64,000 nucleotides of DNA, from contig WMCF01000003.1 of the NCBI GenBank assembly GCA_009792885.1, forward strand, positions 10,520,518 to 10,584,517, read 5' to 3'. How positions within the stretch are numbered: the stretch's first letter is position 1; every line of letters starts with the position of its first letter. Shown here piece after piece: positions 36,201-46,890 of the stretch. Made by a program: the position numbers and the translations under genes. The notes under the pieces were generated by a model. The model was not told the DNA's origin and searched no databases. It was given only the letters and a program-made list of their open reading frames with translations. This DNA comes from Eremophila alpestris peregrina. Taxonomy: Eukaryota > Chordata > Aves > Passeriformes > Alaudidae.

Positions 36201-39200
36201 AAATTTCAGGAAGCATGTTGTCCAACAAGTGTTAACAGTTGTTAAAAAGATGTTCCATGTTCTCCACATTATATTTATTTATACCTGGTACATCAAGGCA
36301 CAATCTCCTTTACTAGCCTAATATGAAACATGGTTATGAGCAAACTAACTGTAGAGAAAAACAGTTATGAGCAAATTCTACCAGAATCTCCTCTATTTCA
36401 AGCAACCACAGTTACTGGTATAGCAATAATGTGTAGTCCCTAGCAGTCAAAGTCACAGTGTGCTTTTTCTTTCTAAAAAATATGAGACAGTGAGCTGTTT
36501 AGGAGGACACGTTTCTGGTTTTTTGCACACCCAATGAGCTTTCAAATGTGCCTTAATCCAGAGCACCCATTGAAACCACTACAGCATCAATGATTGACAC
36601 ATTTCATCTTTGCCAAGGGAAAATGTTTTTATGATAAAGCTCCAAAAGTTCCAGCATTCAAGCAGGAGAGAGAAAAGATCTAAAAATTCAGCTCATTGTT
36701 TTCATGGGAGCAGTATCTGACAGCAAAGGTGAAAACTCACTTTCTAAATCAAACATGCTGTATTGTGTGGGATGAGTTCCATTTGGCTTCCCTGCCTCAT
36801 TATGCCTCCTTATCCCTACAGCACAGGGATTTTTTTTTAACAGTGTCTGAGAAGTCACCTTGGGAGTTGACAAATTATCCTTCCTGTTATGTCATGTTCT
36901 CAAGGAGACTATGCTATGGCATTAATTTTAGTTTGAAAAATAAAGATCATAATGTCCACATTGGCAAATAAATGGTCCAGTATTTATTTACATATCTCCC
37001 AAGTGCTTCTCAAAGGATCCATTCAAGACAAAATTCTGTATGTCCCAAAGGAGACAAAGGTGTTTTGTGCCCCATTTGCACAATGAGGGATCTGTGTATT
37101 AAAGCAACAGTCTGCATAACATTATGCATAATTATAACTATAATTACAGCCCTTCATTTCCCTGTCTCTATGAGTTGCCACCTGCGATAACCTGGATCAT
37201 ATTTAGCATAAATATAGTCATTTTTAAAGTGTAGATTTTAGCTGAAAAACAAAGCTGCTCAGAAACCGATGCCCACACAATTTTTTTTCCAAGACTTTGC
37301 AAGCTTTCTTCAGAGTTCTATCAATTGTGCATGTACTAGCTTATCTGCATTCAAAGCAGAAAATGTCAATATTAATTCCAAGAATATCAGACCTCAGAGT
37401 TTTGGGGCTTACAGAACTCTCCAGAAAAAGGTATGGCTAAGTCATCAGAACGTGAAGAATAACTGTAATTTCAGCCTTACAGACAGTAATTTTTATGTTG
37501 TTCAGCATGTCCATCTAGCTTCAGGTTTCCTTCTACAACACAAGTACCAATTGCATTTGTGTTTCTGATGACCCAAACTGACAACTCTTTTACTTTTTGA
37601 ACAAGTTCCTGAAACTTACCCATATGAGATACTAAGCATTCAATGAGAGATAGAGAGAAAATCTGATCCAACGTTAGTCCATAAATAGCAAGTTTTCCTC
37701 TTCACATAAGCTATGCAGTGCATGCCCACAGATAGGTCCTGCAAATTGATTTGATCTTAAATCTACTTTCTTCCTAGTTCTAAGAAAAAAATTTCGGTCC
37801 TCCTGCCACAGCAGTGACTCATGGCCTCTCACACAGCTTGCCCTGTGCCTCCACCAATAAGAAAATAAGCACTGATGTGTAGAAACCCCTAAAGCCCCAC
37901 TGTTTTGGGAACTAGGGAAAAGTCTTTTGCACAGCTGTTTGGGCAGCAATATGTTATTTAGAGAAAAAATACTATGAAAATATAAGCCTTAAAGAGCACC
38001 CCAGGTTTCATGATTGATGACTGTTGCTTACCTGCATCGACTTAAGGTTTCAGAAGGTATAATGGCAAAAGAAGATCCACTAGAACTCATTAGGGTTGGA
38101 AATACTGACTAACAGTTTACTTTTATCTTTTATTTTCATGTTAGAAATCTTTTGTTTTCATCTTTAGAAATAAGAATTTATAATTCTTGTGTTGAATTAA
38201 GAGGATTTTTTGCGTAATATTAAAATCAGTGATGATATTGAAAGCTTAGGGCAGGGCATTTCCACTTTTTGAATATTTCTTTATCTCACCGTAATTTTAA
38301 TAATTAAGACTTGGTACCTGTTCACTGCTTTAATGTTGTACAAAGAACAGTCAGTGAATCTTCACAACTTTATGTTTACAAAGTTAAATTAAAATTTTAA
38401 AGATCAAGGAATCATTTGCCTTTGGGCGATATTTTAACATGTTTTCAGCATCATGCATACTACTACAGGGAATTTTACTTAAAGCAATGGGAGCTTGAAA
38501 CATCCCTTTCTGACTCAGGAGAGCCCTACTATGTGACAAAAAATAAGGGAAGATGTGAAAGTTATGTAGGTGAAGTGGCTGGACCTACTAAAAAGCGATC
38601 ACATAGGATTTTCTACATCTGGAAAAATCTATGAGTAACATTTGTTCCTATCAGATTCTTCCTTTCTTACAATATATAACTATAGCAGAAATTCAACATA
38701 AAACTATTAATATTTACTTTGTTCTCACAGCATTCTCACAGTGCAAATAAGAGAAAAGAGAGATAAGACATACAAGTTGTTAGAGAAAGACAGCTTTGCA
38801 AAATTTCAGCAGCTGCATTGAAAGCAATTCACTTTATGGTCTGAAGCATTTCCCTTTTCCTTCCCCTATGTAAAATCCACTGGATGTGCTTGTTTCTTTT
38901 TTTATGAAAGTATGACACCCATATAGTGCTATCCCTATGGTTTTAAATTTCCTATTTCAAATAGCTTTAATTAATTTCTCAGCTGGTCACCTACAGATGC
39001 TAACTGTGCTTGCTAAAACAGCTCTGCTGGACACCATAAACTCTTTTTTACTGCACCACTATTATTAAACAAAAACAAAAAGGTGAGGGGGAAAGAAAAG
39101 AAGGGTTGTGTATCTCCAGCTTTAGCAAATACCTCAAGAAAGAAGTGAAATATTTTCAAAGGTTATTTTTTTTTAATTTTATAGAATAAAAAGATACAAA

Positions 39201-40630
39201 GTGTCTCATTCCCAAAGAGAAAGCCCACCAGAAAATTAACATTAAAATGTAATCCTTTAAAGAACTATCCAGCTGATTACATGCTGAACACTGTATGTGC
39301 TTTATTTTTCACATTTCTTTTCTAGGGACATGATTTGTTTTTAGGAATTTCAGATTTATAATCTTGTCAAGTGTTTTTCCTTGCTATTTCGCATTGCTGT
39401 GGTGTTACTTGAGTTTTGTTTGTTTTCCAAGGTAGTTTTATGGTCTGAAATTGTGTCAGAATGATGATGTGTAATAGAATATTCAGACTGCTAATCCAAG
39501 CCAAGAAGCAGCCTACACCTGTATCTATTTAAACTGGTTTGTCAGTTTGTAAGTGAACAGAGGGAAAAGTGAAAAAAGTAGCGAACTGACATGGCAATGG
39601 AGTGCTGAGAGCTCATTGCTGTGCATGGCTTATGTGAGTCTTTCTTTAAGTCTTGAATTCTGAAATGATTGATCAGACATGTTTCTTTCTGTCATTAGGG
39701 AAACAGATCACTCCGTTTCTAGCCATGGGAAGAGAAAAATTTTAATAAGAAATTAATTTATGCATCAGAATTTGACAAAATCATTTGGCTAGAAATCACA
39801 AGAAAGATCTTCTATTTACAGCAGCAGAGAGCTGCAATCACTGTGCTGGGGTCATTCCCACTGAGGAAAAAATAAAGTTTCTTTACTAAACAAACTTTAT
39901 ATTTCTTTTTGTTCTGCAAAATACATGGTGAAATTAACTTATATCCATTTCATAATGTTATGACCCTGTGTATATCACAAAGAATTGTGGAGCATACAGG
40001 TCATGGCTAGAATTCTATTAGTAGATATGCCTCATAACATAACATGAAGCAAGCTGGGATTGGTTGTACTTTATCCAATGTATATTACGAAGTCCCAGCC
40101 TTTTCTGTGTGTACAATAAAGTTTCAGTGGCATAATATTTAATATAGAGGATAGTCATAAAAAACTAAAAGACATACATAGTACTGATTCAGTCTTCCAT
40201 CTTCAGGCAGATTTATAACAGTACCAGAAACCAAGCTAAATAACACATGTCATTGTCCATCTATTTAGTTTCAATTTGTTAACTAGACCATAGAATGTAT
40301 GTACTCATATTTACTGTAAGAATGTTTCTTACTAATCTACATATAAGTTGCTGCTAGATTCACAACAAAAAATGCAAAATAGACTTATAATACAGCACAA
40401 TTTGTACTTCATATGATTATGATGGTGTTCCCTGTTTAAAATTTATTTGACACATTAGTCCAAATCATAAAGGAACTTGAACTTGATTTCAAGTTTCTTA
40501 GGAGGCAGCTTTAATCCTGCCTACCCATTTGGGCTGGCCTACAGGAAGGGGTGAGAAAGTAAGGGGAGGTGCACTGAAAGCTTACTGGGAAACTTTGCTG
40601 ACAGGTCTTTAAGCCACTTCCATACATAGG
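33216..40630. other. long unique non-coding stretch
   Basis: About 7.4 kb with no recognised gene or dated repeat. 34990-35360 resembles conserved non-coding DNA, with balanced composition, homeodomain-type ATTA cores and no repeat similarity. Open frames such as 37269-37568 (99 residues) have no domain or splice support. Confidence 0.5.
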
Positions 40631-40823
40631 TGTCGTGGTTTGAGGGGGAAATGAAAAAAATTTGGAGTCCCCAGGAAGTAGTCAGAGCTTAGATACGCCT
40701 CTGAGAATACGAGGGGTTAAAAGTCACAGGATTTTCCGGGGAGGTCTCTTTTTGTCTCGGGATGTAGGTGAGCGAGGTGCTGTGCCGTGCTCCCTGCCCC
40801 CGGCCCTCGGGCAGGGGGCGGGG

Positions 40824-40887
40824 AGGGCTGGGGGGAAATCAAATACAGGAGGGCTGGGGGGAAATCAAATATCGAAGGGTGGAGGAG
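40824..40887 (+). repeat. 26-bp tandem repeat inside LTR, running into gap
   Basis: Units AGGGCTGGGGGGAAATCAAA.. at 40824-40849 and 40850-40875 are nearly identical, and a third, variant unit starts at about 40876 before the Ns. The array is G-rich. The gap that follows probably hides more copies. Confidence 0.85.
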
Positions 40888-41418
40888 NNNNNNNNNNNNN
40901 NNNNNNNNNNNNNNNNNNNNNNNNNNNNNNNNNNNNNNNNNNNNNNNNNNNNNNNNNNNNNNNNNNNNNNNNNNNNNNNNNNNNNNNNNNNNNNNNNNNN
41001 NNNNNNNNNNNNNNNNNNNNNNNNNNNNNNNNNNNNNNNNNNNNNNNNNNNNNNNNNNNNNNNNNNNNNNNNNNNNNNNNNNNNNNNNNNNNNNNNNNNN
41101 NNNNNNNNNNNNNNNNNNNNNNNNNNNNNNNNNNNNNNNNNNNNNNNNNNNNNNNNNNNNNNNNNNNNNNNNNNNNNNNNNNNNNNNNNNNNNNNNNNNN
41201 NNNNNNNNNNNNNNNNNNNNNNNNNNNNNNNNNNNNNNNNNNNNNNNNNNNNNNNNNNNNNNNNNNNNNNNNNNNNNNNNNNNNNNNNNNNNNNNNNNNN
41301 NNNNNNNNNNNNNNNNNNNNNNNNNNNNNNNNNNNNNNNNNNNNNNNNNNNNNNNNNNNNNNNNNNNNNNNNNNNNNNNNNNNNNNNNNNNNNNNNNNNN
41401 NNNNNNNNNNNNNNNNNN
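40888..41418. other. assembly gap
   Basis: 531 Ns. It lies within the LTR, directly after a tandem array, so array collapse is the likely cause. The stated length may be an estimate. Confidence 1.
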
Positions 41419-41586
41419 GGTCACAGTTTTGGTATTTGGCTAACTATCCTTAAAAAATGCCCTATGTGCAGATTTGGGGGGTCCATGGACGATGGTGAGA
41501 GCATCGGAAATGGAGTTTGTGGGGAGGTCTATGGTTGCAGGAAAGACTTCTGTCTCTGCTGAATTGAAGATTAGTTTCTTGAGTGG

Positions 41587-41718
41587 TATAAAGCATGTAA
41601 AATAGAAGGAAATGTGCTAAGTGTATAAGGTTTGAGTGTGGAGGGTTTGACAACCGGGGAGAAGAGAAGGGGAAATGTTCTAGAGGGTTTTCATTTCTGT
41701 TAATCTGTGTTTAATAAA
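41587..41718 (+). promoter_or_regulatory. LTR promoter and polyadenylation signal
   Basis: TATAAA at 41587-41592 and AATAAA at 41713-41718, inside the ERV LTR. Transcription would be expected to start about 25-30 bases after the TATA box. Activity is unknown. Confidence 0.55.
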
Positions 41719-41845
41719 TTTTGTTCTGTCTTTAAGTTCTGGGCCTGCTTGCTCTGTTCTTGACTACATCCCACAGTAGTTGTTAAGAAATATACATTCA
41801 TGGGTGCACTGGCATGGCCTGCCAGGGCAAACCCATGACAATAGG

Positions 41846-44172
41846 GCAGTCCATTTGTTCCAGAAGTACACCAGCAGGACAGAAATTTTATTAATAGGTC
41901 TTGATCCTGCAGGATATTTTTCATTTATCTCTATTGGTTCTTCTACCCATTTCTTCTTGGGCATTACCTGTAGCAACTGAAAATTAATATACTGTGTAGA
42001 CTTTGTTACACAAATATAATTAATTACCTTTGGAATTTGTTTTATTTCTCAGGGACTAGAAATAATGAGAGAAAAATATATTTTCATACTAATACATTTG
42101 CATATATATTTTCTTGGGTTTATTTAAAAAAATTAAATATAAGAAAATTTAAAAGTTAATCCCTTTCTTAATATTTAATAAAACTCAACGGAGTAAAAAT
42201 TGTGTTTATTTTGTTTGAATGTGTTAATTGTCCTTATGACATAAAATAAAAAATTGTAATTGTATGTGTTTATTTTTAAGATAAGGAAAATTAAATTATA
42301 AACTTGGATGCCTCTATACCTCAAGGAATGGGATACCAGCAGTTATATAAGTACTCCTGATATTAACCCTGGGACAACCATACAGTTTACATTCATTGCC
42401 AGAAAAGAATCCTCATGAATTTTGCATGTTTTCATATGAACACAAATGTATATTCATATAAACTTCAGCTAATCATTTTCATTAAAATTTTAAAGAGTAA
42501 TGTTTTAAAACATTTACAAATCCAATACCAAGAACAGTCTGTGAAATCCTGTGGTTACTCTGTGCAATAACTATTGAAAGTGCCTCTGCTAATCCCATTA
42601 ATTTAAACTGACATTAAAGGGATACCCATATACCTTTTTTGAATCAAGGGAGGGAACTGTGGAACTTCTCACTACAGGAAACAAAATGTGCTTTTTTGGG
42701 CCAGAAAGCGAAGCAAGCATGGCACAACCCAGGCTTTGCTGGTTTTGCTGCCGCTGACATGGACTGCCAGGACCCGTGCAGCCTGGTGAGGTTTGCCTAG
42801 GTGGTGACCAGCCCCACTTTCCCTTTTTTCTGAAACAAATGAATGAGCTGAATCTTGGACCTGGGAGGCAACAAAAGCTGTCACCCAAAAGCTGCCTGCA
42901 TGAATAATGAAGAGAGATGTTTGTCGAAACTGTAGAAACTGGACCGTGTTTGTCAAAATTGGGTGCAATTTCAGTGTGAAATGAAGGTAACTAGAGCTGG
43001 CTATCAAGTGATATTTCATGTGAGAATACTACAGATATTCAGAATGTTCCTTCTTTCTTTATTGCTTGCTTGATCAGTTCTTGGTTCTGAACCTTTCTGT
43101 CACTGTCACTTCCACGTGACACAAAAAGCAACACTAAATTTGCAGCAATATTTGATGAAGAAGAAGAGGAGTATTTGCAAGTTTTTTGATACAAGATAAT
43201 TTATTTGTTCCTAAGGAAATCCACTTTGTCTTGAATAATAACATTGAAATTGACCATCATGCTTGTATCTATTTTGACTTTTTAAAGAATAATAATTTTT
43301 TCCATAGCACAACCCAGGGAAGAGGATAAAATCCTTCTGTATAAATTGCAAACAATTTTCAAAATATTAAAAATGAGTCTTTGCTTAAAGTGAGGCCTAA
43401 GTACTTGCGAAATTATCATGTTTTTAAAACAACATATCAGTGTTGATGGACTGACTTAGAGTAATTAGAAGTGCTAAATGACAGTTCACAGCACTAGCCT
43501 TCTGCATTGTGTATTGGCTGGCTTTGGACAAGAACGAGTGAGAAATTAATGTATTTAGAGATTTGGTAGATTCTGCCTCTAACAGAGATTGAATCTATCA
43601 AGGACACAGCAAACTATGTATGCTTCTTAAATTATGTTCAGTCCAGCTACGTTGTATTTTATATGTTTTAAAGTAATAATTTATATTAAAATATTTAACT
43701 TCTGTTGTTAATGAAAAAACAGTTTTTCAGTAAAAATAATGATTTGGCCAAATACAGGAAACACAGTGAATTATTGATTTGAAATAATTGTGATGAGACA
43801 TATACCCACTAGAGCAGGAAAATTCTTTTTACTCATAAATGGAATCAGCACATTTCTTTAATCTGTAGTCCTTAGGTATGGAATATTATGTTCTCTTTGT
43901 TGTCATTTCAAAGAAATCACTTTAATCTCTCATATGCAGATTAGGCAAAGGAAAGGGTAAATTTACAGAGCAGGAATCAAAATCTTCATGTTATTAAAAT
44001 GAGAGCATTAGAAAGATCTAAGTAGAAAAACTTGTAAACAAAATGTAAGTACACAAACTGCTTACTCGTCATGAGATGAAAATGTTGTTCATGGTCACTG
44101 TAACTTTTATTTTTCATGTTATTTACAGAAGCATACTACACAAAACAATAAATAAATAAAACCACAAAAAGC
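41846..44172. other. unique non-coding sequence
   Basis: No gene was recognised. A less AT-rich patch at 42640-42900 has several CpGs and two overlapping minus-strand open frames, but no identifiable domain. 43430-43620 looks like balanced unique sequence. The ends of the interval are strongly AT-rich. Confidence 0.5.
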
Positions 44173-44735
44173 TTTCAAGGTTTAATCCAGCCAGTACCTC
44201 AGCCCCACAGAGCTGCTCACTCACTCTCCCATGGTGAGAGTGTGGCACAGAAACAGCAGGGCAAAAATGACACACTTGTGGGTTGAGATAAACGTATTAG
44301 TAGGGAAAGAAAAAGGCTCATTTGTGAGCAAAGTAAAACAAGGAATCCATTCACCATTTACCAGGGGCAGGCAGGTGTTCAGCCACCCCCATCATGTGTA
44401 GCAGTTACTTGGGAAGTCAAACACCATCACTCTGAACGCTCCCACTCCCTTCATCTTCTCCCAACTTTATATCCTCAGCATGATGACATATTTTGTGGCG
44501 CATCCCTTTTGGAACTTGGGGTCAGCTGTCCCAGCTGTGTCCTCTCCCAGTTCCTTGGGTACCCCAAGCCTGTTTACTGGTGGGCTGGAATGAAAAGGTA
44601 AAAAGGCCTTGACTCTGTTTGAGAGCTGCTCAGTAATTAAAAAAAAATCCCTGTATTATCAACACTGTTTTCAGCACAAATCCAAAATTTAGATGCATTC
44701 TAGCTACTGTGAAGAAAATTACCCAAGCCAACACA
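44173..44735 (-). mobile_element. ERV LTR, same family as the LTR at 4741
   Basis: On the minus strand it begins TGTGTTGGCTTGGG (44735) and contains TTTTCTTCACAGTAGCTAG, TTTGTGCTGAAAACAGTGTT, GGCCTTTTTACC, GGGAGAGGACACAGC, a TATA box (complement of 44466-44471) and CTCAACCCACAAG. It ends near 44173. The order and many blocks match the plus-strand LTR at 4741, and the lengths are similar (563 and about 569). AAGC lies just before (44169-44172) and just after (44736-44739), a possible 4-bp target duplication. No internal ERV sequence flanks it, so it is probably a solo LTR. The 120-residue open frame at 44693-45055 only overlaps its edge. Confidence 0.87.
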
Positions 44736-46090
44736 AAGCAAGCAAACAAATTATTACCAGGCTGGAGCACAGTAATAGGCTAAGAAGGTTGTCACAGGGT
44801 TCATTTATGCTCTTGTTTATGACTTATGGTTATTTTCTTAACTTGTCTGCAAGGCACAAGAAGAAATACAAGCCAAAAAGGTGTTATAGTATACACAGAT
44901 ATTTATTCTATTCCATTAATTTAGTAATTAAACTTTTTGTGTCTGATATTTACCATTATAACAGACTTCAAAAGACTTTTAAATGGAAAGTTTCATGTTC
45001 ATGGAATTTTGTAGTAATTTTTCTCCTTTCCCCTTCTGTCTTCCCAAATAATTAATTTTGGAACATGGCTGATGAATGTTCATAAAATAATATGCACATG
45101 AATTAACATTATGAAATTGTAAATTGAAAATAATTTTACTGCTGGAATATTCCTTTATTTCTTAACTCTTGTGTCTAATGGCAACAGTTTTCATGAAACG
45201 CAAACAAACTGAAAAGTTTCAGGTTGTTCCCACTGGATTTCAATCTGTTTTATTTGGAAAAAAAATAAGGAATGTCTGCTTTAAGATTTACAAAAATATA
45301 TAAGGTCTACTCATTTTGTTCTAAAATGCCTTGTAACTAGATTTAGCTACATAAACTAAGAATTCTTCATGGAGAAATATTTTTCATAGACCCACCTGAT
45401 CACATAACCATCCTCAAGGTGTCAACATGAGAAGTTAATTATGTTACCCATCCAAAATTATTTACTTTCAAAGTATTGTTTCTTGAGACAAATCACTGTC
45501 CTCATATATTATTGGTTCCCAGGAAAAGGAACCCACTGAGATAACAATGAGAATGATTGGTTATTTTTTATTTAATTAGATTGCCAGATTAATTTATACT
45601 TTATTTTTACTCATACTTTAAAAGCACATTTAGTATAATTTAAAAATGTATTATTTCGAGAAAAAAGTTTGGAAAGATGGAGTTAAAATTATCTTCAAAA
45701 GAACTTTGAGGATAATTTTTTATTCACTATCTGAGTTAGAAAATAAACAGTTACTGGACATTGAAGTAGTCCATCACCTGAGCTTCAAATGAAGGACAGT
45801 AGTAATGCCAAGGCATTGGTCAAGAAATGTGATCACAAGATTAAAAAAAGTAAGCCTGTACTGAGTAAGGGATTTAGGCCAAAGTATTGAATTAGACATG
45901 GAGATGTAGCTTCAAACAAGTTGTTAACTACCTCTCAAGAGTATCTAAAAGGCTTAAATACAAGATAGTTCATGGGCTATGTTTTATCTCCTCCTCACCT
46001 TGAACAGGATGGCAAATCATTAGCCTTCAAAATGACTGATTTTTGACCCCACTGGCTGAAGACAGATGAATTTAAACATTATCGATGATA
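44736..46090. other. unique non-coding sequence
   Basis: Strongly AT-rich. No gene or repeat was recognised. Confidence 0.5.
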
Positions 46091-46890
46091 AATCATAGAA
46101 TATCCTGAGTTAGGAAGGACTCCCAAGGATCATCAAGTCCAGCTGCTGGCCCTGCACAGAACAAACCCAAAAATCACACCCTGTGCCTGAGAGCATTGTT
46201 CAAATTCTTCTTGAGTTCTGTCAGGCTGGTTCTGTGACCACTGCCCTGGGGACCCTGTTCCAGTGCCCAACATCCCTCTGGATGAAGAACCTTTTCCTAA
46301 TATCCAGCCTAAGCCTCCCCTGACAGAGCTTCAGGCCATTCCCTCAGATCCTGTCATTGGGCACCACAGAGAAGAGATCAGTGCCTTCCTCTCCTCTTCC
46401 CCTCACGATGAGTAGACTGCAGTAGACAGAGTAGACTGCAACTCAGTCTCCTCTTCTCCAAAGTGAACAGAAGAAGTCATGCCTCATAAGGCTTCACCTC
46501 AAGACTCTTCACCATCTTTGAAACCCTCCTTTGGATGCTCTCTAATAGCTAAATGTCCTTTTTATGTTGTGGTGGTCAAAACTGTAAACCAGGCTTGATG
46601 TAAGGCCATACCTCAAGAGGCTCAGAGAAGAGTGGGGAAATCACCTCCCTCAGTTTGGTGATGCTGTGTCTGGTGCAGTCCAGGTCAGGGTTGGATACCT
46701 GGGGCTACTTGTTGCACTTCTGGCCGCCAGTCACTGCTGACTCATATTCAACTTGCTATCAACAAGGACTCCCAGGTTGCCTTCCTCAGTGCTTCTCTCC
46801 AGCCTCTGATTCCCCAGTCCAAAGATATATCCAGGATTGCTCCATCACAGAATTCAGCACTCACCCTCGTTGAACTTCCTACAGTTGGTA
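46091..46890 (-). mobile_element. CR1 3' fragment, about 0.8 kb
   Basis: The plus strand starts AATCATAGAATATCCTGAGT and runs through CAAGGATCATCAAGTCC, GCCTGAGAGCATTGTTC, CAGGCTGGTTCTGTGACCA, CTCCTTTGGATGCTCTCTAA and ACTCATATTCAACTTGCTAT. These are reverse-complement CR1 landmarks over roughly the last 800 bases of an element, so it is on the minus strand, 3' end at 46091. It belongs to the same tail subtype as the CR1 at 25020 and the SINE at 30966. A short tandem duplication containing AGTAGACTGCA lies near 46410-46440. The reading frame of ORF2 is broken. Confidence 0.95.

Larger units (their letters stand above)
40631..41840 (+). mobile_element. ERV LTR with 5-bp target duplication, interrupted by gap
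   Basis: It starts TGTCGTGGTTT at 40631 and ends CCCATGACA at 41840, imperfect inverted TG..CA termini. The five bases ATAGG lie directly before (40626-40630) and directly after (41841-41845), which marks both ends. A TATA box (41587-41592) and AATAAA (41713-41718) are correctly ordered and spaced about 126 bases apart, placing U5 at about 41735-41840. A 26-bp unit is tandemly repeated before the gap. A 5-bp duplication fits ERVL-type integration but does not prove it. Because of the 531-base gap it cannot be said whether this is a solo LTR or hides more sequence. Open frames over the gap are artefacts. Confidence 0.88.

Noticed and set aside
37269..37568. 99-residue open frame
   Set aside because: No homology recognised, no splice or promoter context, and ordinary length for chance in this window.
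38416..38634. 72-residue open frame with mixed composition
   Set aside because: It looks protein-like at first sight, but no acceptor, donor or known domain was found.
40662..41562. Open frames above 200 residues on both strands
   Set aside because: They are mostly translated Ns across the assembly gap, with LTR sequence at the edges.
44693..45055. 120-residue open frame
   Set aside because: It starts inside the edge of the minus-strand LTR, runs into AT-rich sequence, and shows no domain or coding bias.
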